NCBI GenBank assembly: GCA_913041025.1
Contig: CAJWGQ010000028.1
Span: 1 to 20,028, forward strand
From: an uncultured Gammaproteobacteria bacterium
GTDB taxonomy: Bacteria; Pseudomonadota; Gammaproteobacteria; Pseudomonadales; Azotimanducaceae_A
Direction of reading: 5' to 3'
DNA length: 20,028 nt
A program made the position numbers and the translations under genes. Positions 8,140 through 16,752 of this stretch are shown one piece after another (position 1 is the first letter of the stretch; every line of letters starts with the position of its first letter). The notes under the pieces are model-generated. The model had not been told where the DNA came from. It ran no database searches and saw only the letters and a list, made by a program, of their open reading frames with translations.

Positions 8140-9196
8140 CATGACCTCTGGAATGCTCGCTCTTGCTCTCGGATTTTGCATAAGCATCGACAATTGATTG
8201 GACCAGCGGGTGACGAACCACATCTCTCGAGGAAAACTCCGTAAAGGTTATTCCATCAACTTTTTTCAACACCTGCCTTGCATGCACCAAACCAGATCTT
8301 TCTCCCCTAGGCAGATCAATTTGAGTAATGTCTCCTGTGATAATTGCAGTTGATCCAAAACCAATTCTCGTCAAAAACATCTTCATCTGGGCGATCGTGG
8401 TGTTTTGACTCTCATCCAAGATAATGAAGGAATCATTCAAGGTTCTACCCCGCATGTAGGCCAATGGTGCCACCTCTATCACATTACGTTCGATCAGCTT
8501 GTTGACTCTTTCAACACCCATCATTTCGTATAACGCATCATAAAGAGGGCGCAAATAGGGATCGATCTTCTGGGCAAGATCTCCGGGCAGAAACCCTAAT
8601 TTCTCACCCGCTTCCACTGCTGGTCTTACTAACAGAATTCGAGAAACTTCCGCATTCATCAAGGCATTCACCGCACAGGCTACAGCAAGATAGGTTTTGC
8701 CCGTGCCAGCAGGCCCTATTCCAAAACTTACATCGAACTCTAGGATTGTCTGAACATATTTCCTCTGATTTTTGCCCCTGGGCTTCACGTTGCGCTTATA
8801 AGTTCGAACCGTCTCTTGTCCAGAGGGACTTTCAGGGGAGCCTGGCAATTTATTTTCGTCCAGTCCAATAAGTTCACTCATGCCTGATTCTTGCATGCTC
8901 ATATGCACAGATTCAGCCTCTAAACTTTCACGGAACTCAGTATCTTTGTAGAGTTGGGTTAACAGTGCAGAGACCATTTCTACAGAGTGTTTCGCGCCTC
9001 GCACACTGAACTCGTTGCCCCGATAATTAATACTCACTTTCATCCGTAACTCGATGAGTTTCAGATTCTCATCGTACGGGCCCACCAGCATAGCCAGACG
9101 TTTTGCGCTCACGGGCTCCAGCAACAACTGATTGTCTACAGACAAAATGGAAGGACTCACATTATCGTCCAAGGGGTTCTTTAGCGTTTCGGTCAA
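8129..9196 (-). CDS. ybeZ: PhoH-like ATPase (YbeZ)
   Basis: The PhoH family contains P-loop ATPases of RNA-helicase-like type, thought to work with YbeY. The 355-residue product has an N-terminal single-strand-nucleic-acid-binding-like region (about 23-70, LLLEPVSAKRLAMLVGPYDE), a linker, then the ATPase with Walker A GPAGTGKT (161-168), the RPAVEAGEKLGFLPGD motif (191-206) and Walker B FIILDESQN (257-265). The start is TTG at 9196-9194 with AAGAGA upstream. No ATG occurs in a place that would keep the conserved N-terminus, so TTG is preferred. The gene starts 20 bases after miaB and overlaps ybeY by 11. Confidence 0.96.
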   Translation of the reverse strand: MTETLKNPLDDNVSPSILSVDNQLLLEPVSAKRLAMLVGPYDENLKLIELRMKVSINYRGNEFSVRGAKHSVEMVSALLTQLYKDTEFRESLEAESVHMSMQESGMSELIGLDENKLPGSPESPSGQETVRTYKRNVKPRGKNQRKYVQTILEFDVSFGIGPAGTGKTYLAVACAVNALMNAEVSRILLVRPAVEAGEKLGFLPGDLAQKIDPYLRPLYDALYEMMGVERVNKLIERNVIEVAPLAYMRGRTLNDSFIILDESQNTTIAQMKMFLTRIGFGSTAIITGDITQIDLPRGERSGLVHARQVLKKVDGITFTEFSSRDVVRHPLVQSIVDAYAKSESKSEHSRGHDAD

Positions 9197-9216
9197 ATTA
9201 CTATCTCTTATCTGGA

Positions 9217-10545
9217 TTAGGTCTCAGAAATCTGCAGGCCTCTGAGTGAATTCGGCAATACCTCTGTAACCTGAACGTCAACAAATTCACCTGTCTGAGA
9301 AAGATCGCCATCAAAATTAACGACTCTATTATTTTCAGTTCTTCCTGAAAGCACATTTTCATCTTTTTTTGAAGCTCCCGTTACTAAGACCGTATGCGTC
9401 TCGTTCATCATCGATTGGGAAATCTCCAGGGTTTGTTTATTTATCAGGCCTTGTAACTCAGCTAGCCATGATTTCTTGGTTTGAACACTTATTTCGTCTT
9501 TAAGACTAGCCGCCGGAGTACCTGGACGCGCGCTGTAGACAAAACTGAACGATAAATCGAACCCAATCTCGTCAATCAATTCTAATGTTTTTTCGAAATC
9601 TGCCCTGGTTTCTCCAGGGAAACCCACAATAAAGTCAGAGGATAACGAAATGTTCGGCCTAACCTGTCTTAAACGACCAATTTTCTCCTTATATGCTTCA
9701 ATCGTGTGCCCTCTTTTCATTGCTTTCAACACAGCATTAGAACCCGCTTGAACGGGCAGGTGCAGATGGTCTACAAGCTTGGGCAAATCTGCATAGGCTT
9801 GAATCAAATCGTCGGTAAATTCCATCGGGTGAGAAGTCGTGTATCGAATGCGCCCTATTTCCGGTAACTCAGCAATATAATACAGAAGTTCTGACAGTCT
9901 AACCTTGTCCCCATTCAGGTCTCCCTGGTAAGAATTAACATTCTGACCCAGTAAATGGATTTCTTTGACGCCTTTCTTTGACAAAGAAACAACCTCTTTC
10001 ATCACCGATTCCACGGATCGACTGATTTCCTCTCCTCGCGTATAGGGAACAACACAAAAACTACAATACTTGCTACAGCCTTCCATGATAGAAACAAATG
10101 CAGAAGGCCCAGCGACGCCTGGCTCAGGGAGACAATCAAACTTCTCTAGCTCAGGAAAAGTAACATCGATGACCGGCAATTGATTCGACTTAGCCTCTGC
10201 CACCATTGTTGGCAAGCGATGAATAGTCTGAGGTCCAAATACAAGATCAACATATTGAGCGCGTTTTTTTATGTTTTGTCCCTCTTGCGAAGCAACACAC
10301 CCGCCTACACCTATCACCAAATCTGGGTTGTCGTTTTTAAGCAGCCTCCAGCGACCTAACTGATGAAACACTTTTTCTTGCGCCTTCTCACGTATAGAAC
10401 ACGTATTTAAAAGCAATACATCGGCTTCTTCTTCGCAACTGGCCATCTCATAATCGTGGTCACTACCCATCAAATCGGAGATGCGAGAAGAGTCATACTC
10501 ATTCATCTGGCAACCATGAGTTTTAATAAATAGTTTCTTAGTCAT
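9217..10545 (-). CDS. miaB: tRNA-2-methylthio-N6-dimethylallyladenosine synthase
   Basis: MiaB is a radical-SAM methylthiotransferase that converts i6A37 to ms2i6A37 in tRNAs reading UNN codons. The 442-residue product has the N-terminal UPF0004 domain with its cluster ligands C12 ([10 protein letters not shown]), C49 and C83, then the radical-SAM CxxxCxxC at C157, C161 and C164 ([10 protein letters not shown]), and a C-terminal TRAM domain ending in [11 protein letters not shown]. The ATG at 10545 fits the family start, although no strong ribosome site is seen. It heads the minus-strand block miaB-phoH-ybeY, divergent from the DUF1820 gene across 156 bases. Confidence 0.98.
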   Translation of the reverse strand: MTKKLFIKTHGCQMNEYDSSRISDLMGSDHDYEMASCEEEADVLLLNTCSIREKAQEKVFHQLGRWRLLKNDNPDLVIGVGGCVASQEGQNIKKRAQYVDLVFGPQTIHRLPTMVAEAKSNQLPVIDVTFPELEKFDCLPEPGVAGPSAFVSIMEGCSKYCSFCVVPYTRGEEISRSVESVMKEVVSLSKKGVKEIHLLGQNVNSYQGDLNGDKVRLSELLYYIAELPEIGRIRYTTSHPMEFTDDLIQAYADLPKLVDHLHLPVQAGSNAVLKAMKRGHTIEAYKEKIGRLRQVRPNISLSSDFIVGFPGETRADFEKTLELIDEIGFDLSFSFVYSARPGTPAASLKDEISVQTKKSWLAELQGLINKQTLEISQSMMNETHTVLVTGASKKDENVLSGRTENNRVVNFDGDLSQTGEFVDVQVTEVLPNSLRGLQISET

Positions 10546-10645
10546 TATAATTTTTAGAGAATTGGTTTTTGTTGAAAGGAGCGCCCGTCTGCAAATAAGG
10601 ACCGGGCTTACAAATCACGCTCGACATATTTTTCTTAATCAACTC

Positions 10646-10673
10646 TTGAAAGTTCTAGATCTGACATTATATT
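10646..10673 (+). promoter_or_regulatory. Candidate sigma-70 promoter for the DUF1820 gene
   Basis: TTGAAA (10646-10651), a 16-base spacer and TATATT (10668-10673). The predicted start would give a leader of about 20 bases before the ATG at 10702. It lies in the miaB/DUF1820 divergent region. No matching clear promoter was found for miaB on the other strand. Sequence pattern only. Confidence 0.45.
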
Positions 10674-10701
10674 TGATTTACTGCGGTAACGAATAGTATC
10701 T

Positions 10702-11037
10702 ATGGCAAATAAGGATCAACCAAAAAGCGTCTATCGAGTGCTCTTTCACTCACAAGGCCAAGTATATGAGGTCTACGCCCACAACATCTATCAAAGTGAC
10801 TTGTACGGTTTCGTGGAAATCGAAGATTACACATTCGGGAATCGTTCTCAAATGTTGATCGATCCTTCGGAAGACCGGTTAAGGAATGAATTCGAAGGCG
10901 TACAACGATCCTTTGTACCAATGCATGCCATCGTCAGAATCGACGAGGTGGAAAAAGAAGGCGTTGCCAAAATTTCAGACAGTAAAGGCGAAAAAGTTAC
11001 CCCCTTCCCTTTACCGATGCCTAAAGACAAACGTTAG
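10702..11037 (+). CDS. DUF1820 family protein
   Basis: A small 111-residue soluble protein, recognised as DUF1820 by its start (KSVYRVLFHSQGQVYEVYA), the central LYGFVEIEDYTFG segment and the Arg- and Pro-rich end (RSFVPMHAIVRIDEVEKEG). The family is largely gammaproteobacterial, its function is not established, and to my recollection it is often found near miaB. The fold is predicted to be mostly beta, without signal peptide or membrane segment. The ATG has only a poor ribosome site, but a promoter-like pair lies just upstream. The gene ends seven bases from the convergent hydroxyacid dehydrogenase gene, with no terminator hairpin between them. Confidence 0.88.
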   Translation: MANKDQPKSVYRVLFHSQGQVYEVYAHNIYQSDLYGFVEIEDYTFGNRSQMLIDPSEDRLRNEFEGVQRSFVPMHAIVRIDEVEKEGVAKISDSKGEKVTPFPLPMPKDKR

Positions 11038-11044
11038 GTCTCCG

Positions 11045-12124
11045 TTAATAGCCTTCAGCTAGAAAGGGAAAGGCACTTGTAACATGGGCTGGCGCCATGA
11101 TCTCAGCCCGCTCTACCAAATCGCTTTTCAACTCTTCCAGAGTCCGAACTCCCAGTAGAGCCATTGTAATTTGCACTTCATGCTCCAAGATTTTCAGGGC
11201 CTGCACCAGTGCTGGTGCACCGCCTGCTGCCATAGCAAAACCCTCGAAACGCCCCATCCCCACCGCAGTCGCGCCTAAACAGAGCGCTTTGACAACGTCA
11301 GCGCCTCTCAAAAACCCTCCGTCGACGACGACAGGAACCCTACCATCAACCGCTTCCACTACATCCGGTAAGGCATCAATGCAGGCTTTCGTGTGATCCA
11401 GCTGCCTACCGCCGTGATTTGACACATATACAACATCGACTCCTGCTTCAACGCACCGCGCAGCATCTGATGCATCCATCACTCCTTTCACTATAAGAGG
11501 AATCGAATATTTATCTTTAATATGGGCAACTGTATCCCAAGACATCGTGGTTTGATAATTAAAAGCAGGCGCCTTAGCAGAAGCTTGCCTACCGGACATT
11601 GGAATGTAACCCTTCAATATGTCTCTCTCCCTTCGAGAGTAAACTTGGGTATCTGCTGTTAAACAAAATCCCACGTAGCCAGCGTCAACCGAACGCTCAA
11701 TGATGTCGTCCATCCACTCTTCATCGCCCATCAAATAAAGCTGGTAGACCTTTGGCCCTTGTATAGCCGATGCCACCTCCTCGAAGTTGGGTGAGCAGGC
11801 GGAGCTTAAGATTTGCAGAACACCAAAATCAGCCGCAGCTTCGGCTACTCCTGTCCCTCCTGAAGGATCAAAAGCCTGCACAGAACCAATTGGAGGTAAA
11901 ATCACGGGAATTCTCAGCGGGACACCCAGCAATTCTGTGTTGGTCAACACGTTGTCCACTTTATTTAATATTCGAGGACGAAAGACCCAGGATTCGACTG
12001 CTGCTCGGTTACGTCGTAATGAAGCTTCGCTATCCGCGGCCCCGGTTAAATAATCCCAGTCGCCCTTGCTAAGATTTTGCTTCGCCGCTTTTACCATTTC
12101 CGTCAGAGTTCTAAAATCTGCCAC
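11045..12124 (-). CDS. FMN-dependent alpha-hydroxy-acid dehydrogenase/oxidase
   Basis: A TIM-barrel flavoenzyme of the glycolate oxidase/lactate dehydrogenase family, oxidising an L-2-hydroxy acid to the 2-oxo acid. In 359 residues it shows the catalytic and substrate residues expected by alignment with glycolate oxidase: Y25 (WDYL), Y130 (YQLY), D158 (TADT), R165, K213 (IVKGV), H237 and R240 (SNHGGRQLD), and the phosphate-binding VVVDGGFLRGADVVKALCLGA region. The position of glycolate oxidase Trp108 appears to be Ala109 (LSSACS), suggesting a different or larger substrate. The start is GTG with AGGA almost touching it, so the N-terminus is somewhat uncertain. It is divergent to the FAD reductase gene across 82 bases. 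Confidence 0.92.
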   Translation of the reverse strand: MADFRTLTEMVKAAKQNLSKGDWDYLTGAADSEASLRRNRAAVESWVFRPRILNKVDNVLTNTELLGVPLRIPVILPPIGSVQAFDPSGGTGVAEAAADFGVLQILSSACSPNFEEVASAIQGPKVYQLYLMGDEEWMDDIIERSVDAGYVGFCLTADTQVYSRRERDILKGYIPMSGRQASAKAPAFNYQTTMSWDTVAHIKDKYSIPLIVKGVMDASDAARCVEAGVDVVYVSNHGGRQLDHTKACIDALPDVVEAVDGRVPVVVDGGFLRGADVVKALCLGATAVGMGRFEGFAMAAGGAPALVQALKILEHEVQITMALLGVRTLEELKSDLVERAEIMAPAHVTSAFPFLAEGY

Positions 12125-12196
12125 TTCCTAGCCCGCCCAATTGGATTCCTTTAGCGTATCATGACATGGTAAATTTTCGTTTTCATATATTGATTT

Positions 12197-12200
12197 GAGG
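12197..12200 (+). promoter_or_regulatory. Ribosome site that decides the reductase start
   Basis: GAGG six bases upstream of ATG at 12207. This favours the ATG (MAGMVIIGCG) over the in-frame TTG at 12195, which would overlap the ribosome site itself. Confidence 0.6.
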
Positions 12201-12206
12201 TGCGCA

Positions 12207-13412
12207 ATGGCAGGGATGGTAATAATCGGTTGTGGTCAGGCCGGTGGACAGGCAGCAGCCTCCCTTAGACAGGAAAAATACGAAGGGCCCATCACCATGA
12301 TAGGCCAAGAGCCCTATATCCCTTACCAGAGGCCACCTCTATCGAAACAGTATTTGTCGGGCGAACAGGAAAAAGAAAAGCTTAATCTCAGACAGGAATC
12401 TTTTTATTCAGAGAAAGAGATTAATCTATTACTGGGAACATCAGTTTTATCGGTGGATCCTCTCCAAAAAGAGTTGCAACTCGACACCGGTGAGACCGTG
12501 ACTTATGACAAATTACTTATCGCCTCTGGAGGCAGACCCAGAAAATTGGAGGTCGATGGACATAACCTAAAAGGCATTCACTATTTAAGAAACATAGACG
12601 ATGTCGATGCCATAAAAGCACAAATGAGTACTAGCAAAAACATGGTCATTGTTGGGGGAGGATATATCGGACTGGAAGTTGCCTCGGTGGCCATAAAAAA
12701 AGGACTTACAGTGTCCGTGTTAGAAATGGAAAATCGCATTCTTGAACGGGTTACCACTGAAGAAATGTCCGCCTTTTATAATGAACTTCACTCAGATCAA
12801 GGCGTTAACATTTTGACTTCAACACAAGCCAAAGCATTCAAAGGCTCTGAGGCAGTAGAGCGCGTGGTGTGTGACGATCAGGAAATACCGGCTGATCTGG
12901 TGATAGTCGGCATCGGCATCCTACCGAATACTGAAATAGCTGAAACCGCAGGTTTAGAAACAGACAATGGCATCGTAGTGGACGAACACTGTCGCACCAG
13001 CAACGAGCACATTTTTGCGGCCGGCGACTGCACCAATCACCCAAACCCACTTCTTAATCGCCGACTGAGACTAGAATCTGTTCCCAACGCGATGGAGCAG
13101 GGCAGAGTAGCAGCCTCTAACATGCTGGGAGGCTCTAAATCTTACGCGTCTATGCCATGGTTCTGGTCCGACCAATACGAACACAAACTTCAAATGGTGG
13201 GGTTTTCGAAAGAATCAGATCAATCCATCGTCAGAGGAGATATGACATCCAAATCCTTTACGGTTTTCTACTTAAAGGACAATTTGATTATTGCTGCCGA
13301 TTCCGTAAATAATCCAAAAGAGTTTATGGCGAGCAAACAGTTAATAGGAAAGAAAGCATCTATAGAGGCGTTAGCTGATACTTCATTTGAACTTAAAACC
13401 CTAATCAACTAA
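12207..13412 (+). CDS. NAD(P)H-ferredoxin/rubredoxin-type FAD reductase
   Basis: This enzyme moves electrons from NAD(P)H through FAD to a small iron-sulfur protein that feeds a P450 or Rieske oxygenase. The 401-residue product has the FAD dinucleotide motif GCGQAGGQ (8-15), the NAD motif VGGGYIGLEVA (149-159) followed by acidic residues at the end of the next strand (VLEME, suggesting NADH rather than NADPH), the second FAD motif IFAAGDC (269-275), and a reductase C-terminal domain beginning PWFWSDQYEHKLQMVGF. The length matches the putidaredoxin/ferredoxin reductase class. No ferredoxin, P450 or Rieske gene lies in this window, so the partner must be elsewhere. Its stop region overlaps the convergent acyl-CoA dehydrogenase stop by four bases. 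Confidence 0.92.
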   Translation: MAGMVIIGCGQAGGQAAASLRQEKYEGPITMIGQEPYIPYQRPPLSKQYLSGEQEKEKLNLRQESFYSEKEINLLLGTSVLSVDPLQKELQLDTGETVTYDKLLIASGGRPRKLEVDGHNLKGIHYLRNIDDVDAIKAQMSTSKNMVIVGGGYIGLEVASVAIKKGLTVSVLEMENRILERVTTEEMSAFYNELHSDQGVNILTSTQAKAFKGSEAVERVVCDDQEIPADLVIVGIGILPNTEIAETAGLETDNGIVVDEHCRTSNEHIFAAGDCTNHPNPLLNRRLRLESVPNAMEQGRVAASNMLGGSKSYASMPWFWSDQYEHKLQMVGFSKESDQSIVRGDMTSKSFTVFYLKDNLIIAADSVNNPKEFMASKQLIGKKASIEALADTSFELKTLIN

Positions 13413-14587
13413 AGACCCAACACTTGTTTGGCGATAATGTTGTGCTGGACTTCGGACGAACCTCCGGCAATGGTGTAACCTCGGTGATGGTAGGTTCCCG
13501 AGCTGACAAACTCCATCATTGCAGGGCCTACTATTTCATGATCTCCCTTACTGGAATCCATAGGCACGGATAGGTAGTCGACGAGTTCGAACAGGAGTTC
13601 ATCTTGCGACTGAACCAGCTCACTCCCTTTAAGTTTCAACATTGAGGGTTCTGCTCCTACCTCTGAGCCTTTATCTGCCCGGCCGAGTATCCTCAAGCTA
13701 GTCATCTCTAGAGCGTGTATCCTAATCGCGATTTGACTCAACTTAGAACGCAAAGAAGCTGGCAGTGTTTGTCCGCGCTGCTCTTGCTGAGACACCAACT
13801 CCAATAAATTTGAGAAGACGCGTTTATTTTCGGCAATACGAGAGACCATCAAGCGCTCATCTCCAAGCAGACTCTTGGCAACTGTCCAACCCTGATCTTC
13901 CTTTCCTAGTCGCTGATTAGTAGGAACTTGTACCCCTTCAAAAAACACCTGGTTCCAAAGACGCTTGCCATTAAAGGCGATCAAAGGTTTGATCTCGACC
14001 CCAGGAGATCTCAGATCCAGGAGCAAAAAGCTTATTCCTTTCTGCTTTTGAACTTGGGCATTGGTCCTTACTAGACAAAAAATCCAATCCGCATACTCAG
14101 CGCCGGAAGTCCATATTTTAGAACCATTTACGATGTACTCATCTCCATTCTTGATAGCAGTCGTTGCAATACCCGCTAAATCGGAGCCTGCTTGAGGCTC
14201 TGAGTAACCCTGACAAAACCAGAGATCCGCGTTTCTTATCTTTGGTAAAATATCGGCCTTTTGAGCTTCGGAGCCGTACTTGATTATTGCAGGGCCCACC
14301 ATATTGAAGCCAAATCCAGACAAAGCAGGCGCATGCATCGAACGACAACAGCTGTCGAATATGTGTCTCTGAATTAAATTCCAACCGGTTCCGCCATGCT
14401 CAATCGGCCAATTTGGCGCCGACCAGCCTTGCTTATTTAGTGTGCGGGTCCAATCAGTTAACTCTTGCTTATCCACTGCAGCACCGTTTTTCACTTTCTG
14501 GGCCAAGTCTGAGGGCAAAGCTGAGCGCAAAAACGAATCGACGCTCTTTTTGAACTTCATTTGTTCATCTGTAAATTGGTATTTCAA
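13409..14587 (-). CDS. Acyl-CoA dehydrogenase family protein
   Basis: An FAD enzyme that introduces an alpha-beta double bond into an acyl-CoA. The 392-residue product has the N-terminal helical domain, the FAD-site strand WFCQGYSEPQAGSDLA (123-138), VNGSKIWTSGAEYADW (153-168) and the family C-terminus TIAGGSSEVQHNIIAKQVLGL (372-392). The usual C-terminal catalytic Glu (YEGT in medium-chain enzymes) is Gly375 here. E244 (LGDERL) is a plausible replacement base, as in isovaleryl-CoA-type and steroid side-chain FadE enzymes. Steroid-type enzymes are often heteromeric, but no second acyl-CoA dehydrogenase is adjacent. The start is TTG with a strong GGAGG six bases upstream. The substrate is unknown. 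Confidence 0.93.
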   Translation of the reverse strand: MKYQFTDEQMKFKKSVDSFLRSALPSDLAQKVKNGAAVDKQELTDWTRTLNKQGWSAPNWPIEHGGTGWNLIQRHIFDSCCRSMHAPALSGFGFNMVGPAIIKYGSEAQKADILPKIRNADLWFCQGYSEPQAGSDLAGIATTAIKNGDEYIVNGSKIWTSGAEYADWIFCLVRTNAQVQKQKGISFLLLDLRSPGVEIKPLIAFNGKRLWNQVFFEGVQVPTNQRLGKEDQGWTVAKSLLGDERLMVSRIAENKRVFSNLLELVSQQEQRGQTLPASLRSKLSQIAIRIHALEMTSLRILGRADKGSEVGAEPSMLKLKGSELVQSQDELLFELVDYLSVPMDSSKGDHEIVGPAMMEFVSSGTYHHRGYTIAGGSSEVQHNIIAKQVLGL

Positions 14588-14752
14588 CCTTCACCTCCAA
14601 CAACTTTCACTGGCAACCTTCTAAATAGCTCTCGATACTACTAGAATTTACAAATAACGACTCGCCTATAAAGATTTCGACTCCTTCTAACAAATCAAAC
14701 CAGTTGATAAGGCAAATTGAGACAGGCGCTTTTACAACAAGGACCAACACTC

Positions 14753-15247
14753 ATGAATTTAAAGTCTACTCAAATCGAGATCAGTAAAGAGTATCTCAAT
14801 TTTTCTGTTGGCCACTTCACAATTTTCAGTCAATCGCATCGGGAAAATCTACACGGCCATAATTACCGTATGGCCGCAACAATCGATGCGCCCGTGGAGA
14901 AAGAGGGACTAACCTTTGACTACAATCTAATTAAAAAAACGATAAAGACTCTGTGCGACGAAATCGACGAGCAAGTTCTACTTCCATCCGATTCGCCTCA
15001 TTTAGATATTGAAGAAGACAACCATTACGTATATGCCTTATTTAACTCAGAACGTTTACCATTTCTTAAACGCGACGTTACTGTACTGCCTATAAGTAAT
15101 GTGACTGTCGAGGAACTCTCTCACTATTTTCTTTATCGGTTTCTGGAGCACGAGACCGTCTCACCATTACCACTCACAAAAGTTGTTTTTAAATGCTCGT
15201 CTGGTGATGGCCAGTGGGCGTCAAGCCAATGGACGAAAGGAGGTTAA
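14753..15247 (+). CDS. PTPS/QueD-fold protein with altered active site
   Basis: The 164-residue product belongs to the 6-pyruvoyl-tetrahydropterin synthase/6-carboxytetrahydropterin synthase family (T-fold, acts on dihydroneopterin triphosphate). All three zinc histidines are visible: H21 (FSVGHFTIF), H34 and H36 (LHGHNY). The Cys expected four residues (QueD, C-x3-HGH) or six residues (animal PTPS) before HGH is Arg30 or Ser28. A Glu31 gives E-x2-HGH, resembling the PTPS-III paralogs that replace FolB in folate synthesis. The Asp-His pair reads Asp-Glu (IDEQVLLP, 71-78), and the late pterin-anchoring Glu appears as Lys147 (VVFKCSS). ATG at 14753 with AAGGA nine bases upstream is preferred to TTG at 14717. 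The stop codon abuts the ATG of the SDR gene. Confidence 0.85.
   Translation: MNLKSTQIEISKEYLNFSVGHFTIFSQSHRENLHGHNYRMAATIDAPVEKEGLTFDYNLIKKTIKTLCDEIDEQVLLPSDSPHLDIEEDNHYVYALFNSERLPFLKRDVTVLPISNVTVEELSHYFLYRFLEHETVSPLPLTKVVFKCSSGDGQWASSQWTKGG
15236..15244 (+). promoter_or_regulatory. Near-perfect ribosome site for the SDR gene, inside the PTPS-like 3' end
   Basis: AAAGGAGGT lies four bases before ATG at 15248 and encodes the last residues (K-G-G) of the upstream protein. The stop TAA (15245-15247) directly precedes the ATG. This arrangement implies translational coupling of the two genes. Confidence 0.85.
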
Positions 15248-15943
15248 ATGAAATACCTTTTAATTACAGGAGCAAGCGCCGGCATCGGCCTGTCTGCTGC
15301 TAAACTATTTCTAGATGAAGGCTATTCGGTAATTAATTTATCGAGGCGAGTTTGTCCTGCGAAAAAAGCTATGCACTTTACCGCAGATTTAAGTGATCCA
15401 AACTTTCTCAACCCCATCATGGACGACCTAGAAAAAAACCTCCGAGGCGCAGAAGAAATAGTTCTCGTTCATAATGCTGCCAGGCTTACTAATGACAAGG
15501 TTGATTCAACCGATAGCAACGACCTCCGTCAAATCATGGAAATCAACCTGATCGCTTCTAATACCCTCAATCAAAACTTAATACCTTTGATGAAACCTGG
15601 ATCATCCATTCTCTATATAGGCTCCACATTGTCCGAAAAAGCAGTACCCAATAGTTTCAGTTATGTGACCTCAAAGCATGCCGTAATAGGGATGATGCGG
15701 GCTACCTGCCAAGATCTCATATCCACCGGAATTCACACATCCTGTATCTGCCCAGGATTTACTGACACAGAGATGCTGCGAGAACATGTTCCAGACGAAT
15801 TCATGGATACAATAAAGGAAATGAGCGCCTATGGTCGATTAGTAAAGCCTGGGGAAATTGCTGCCACCATACTCTGGGCCTCGCAAAACCCAGTTATCAA
15901 TGGATCCGTTCTTCACGCCAACCTTGGACAAATTGAAAGCTAA
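15248..15943 (+). CDS. Short-chain dehydrogenase/reductase (sepiapterin/benzil reductase-like)
   Basis: A classical SDR of 231 residues: nucleotide motif TGASAGIG (7-14), LSRR at 31-34, whose arginines suggest NADP(H), HNAA (75-78, in place of NNAG), the catalytic Ser126 (YIGST), Tyr139 and Lys143 (SYVTSKHA), and CPGFTDTEM (168-176). The compact length and composition recall sepiapterin or benzil reductases (YueD-like) more than FabG. It is not a PTR1/FolM type, since that TGxxxRxG loop is absent. Coupling to the PTPS-fold gene suggests it reduces a pterin carbonyl or dihydropterin, but this is inference. It converges on yhhQ with 14 bases between the stops. Confidence 0.88.
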   Translation: MKYLLITGASAGIGLSAAKLFLDEGYSVINLSRRVCPAKKAMHFTADLSDPNFLNPIMDDLEKNLRGAEEIVLVHNAARLTNDKVDSTDSNDLRQIMEINLIASNTLNQNLIPLMKPGSSILYIGSTLSEKAVPNSFSYVTSKHAVIGMMRATCQDLISTGIHTSCICPGFTDTEMLREHVPDEFMDTIKEMSAYGRLVKPGEIAATILWASQNPVINGSVLHANLGQIES

Positions 15944-15957
15944 ACTGTCAAAACAAA

Positions 15958-16731
15958 CTACAGACGCGTCGCTTCCTCATTTTCTTTCAAACCTAAATAA
16001 GGCATTAAGAAGCGTCTGGCCGCATAGACTAAAGGCGTATCAAAAAGCGCGACCAAAAATTTGAACAGGTACCCACCCGCAATAAAAGTCAATAATTGGG
16101 GCCAAAGTGGTTCGTCCCCATTAATTGGCAATGCGCTCGCATAAAAATGGGTTACCAAGATCACTGCGGTCGTATCGACTACCTGACTAACAGATGTCGA
16201 AGCGGTATTTCGAAGCCACAAATGCTTTCCAGAGGTCAATTTTTTCAAAAAGTGAAACAATCGTACATCGCATAGCTGAGCCAACAAATAAGCAATCATC
16301 GACGCAGCCACCGCACCAAAGGCGAGATGTTTAACTTCGAAGAAGACTGGCAAACGACCAGCCTCATCTAACTCTGGCAGCCCAGTTTGTGGGTCGATTA
16401 CTTCGAAACCAGGCATGCTGGTTCCAACCCATAGAATGAGTAAAACCCAGAGGTTCAAGAGTAGTCCTATCCATACCATTTCCCTGGCTTTTTTCTCCCC
16501 AAAAAGCTCACTAATTAAGTCAGTGCACATAAAAGTAATAGGGTAAGGCAAAACCCCTACCGCAATTGCAAGCGGAACCGTTACGCCGAAAACATCAAAA
16601 CTTAAGTCAAGAAACCGGCTTATGCCGACCACGTTCAAAAACGCAAGCGTCCCTAGAAACAAGCCTGACAAAGCCAGGAAAACAGTTTGCCTGCGCCACG
16701 CGTAATCGATAACAGACTCTTCAGTACTCAA
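15958..16731 (-). CDS. yhhQ: Queuosine precursor transporter, YhhQ/VUT family
   Basis: A membrane protein that takes up queuosine precursors (preQ0/preQ1) for tRNA modification. The 257-residue product has about six hydrophobic segments, the family motifs YPITFMCTDLISELFGEKKA (about 62-81) and the later LRNTASTSVSQVVDTTAVI region, and a Lys/Arg-rich cytoplasmic end. The start is TTG (16731-16729) with AAGGGG upstream. It follows the CtBP-like gene by 21 bases and is probably last in a three-gene operon. The long loop FEVIDPQTGLPELDEAGRLP between segments is typical of proteobacterial members. Specificity for preQ0 or preQ1 cannot be read from sequence alone. Confidence 0.92.
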   Translation of the reverse strand: MSTEESVIDYAWRRQTVFLALSGLFLGTLAFLNVVGISRFLDLSFDVFGVTVPLAIAVGVLPYPITFMCTDLISELFGEKKAREMVWIGLLLNLWVLLILWVGTSMPGFEVIDPQTGLPELDEAGRLPVFFEVKHLAFGAVAASMIAYLLAQLCDVRLFHFLKKLTSGKHLWLRNTASTSVSQVVDTTAVILVTHFYASALPINGDEPLWPQLLTFIAGGYLFKFLVALFDTPLVYAARRFLMPYLGLKENEEATRL

Positions 16732-16752
16732 ATGAATCCCCTTAAATTTGGG

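Noticed and set aside
8140..8223. Extended 179-residue form of YbeY
   Set aside because: The extra 28 residues are out-of-frame phoH coding sequence, while the ATG at 8139 has a proper ribosome site and matches family N-termini.
10583..10607. Hairpin GCCCG...CGGGC with a bulge in the miaB/DUF1820 intergenic region
   Set aside because: The stem is short, has a bulge and lacks a T-run. It does not match a riboswitch or terminator I recognise.
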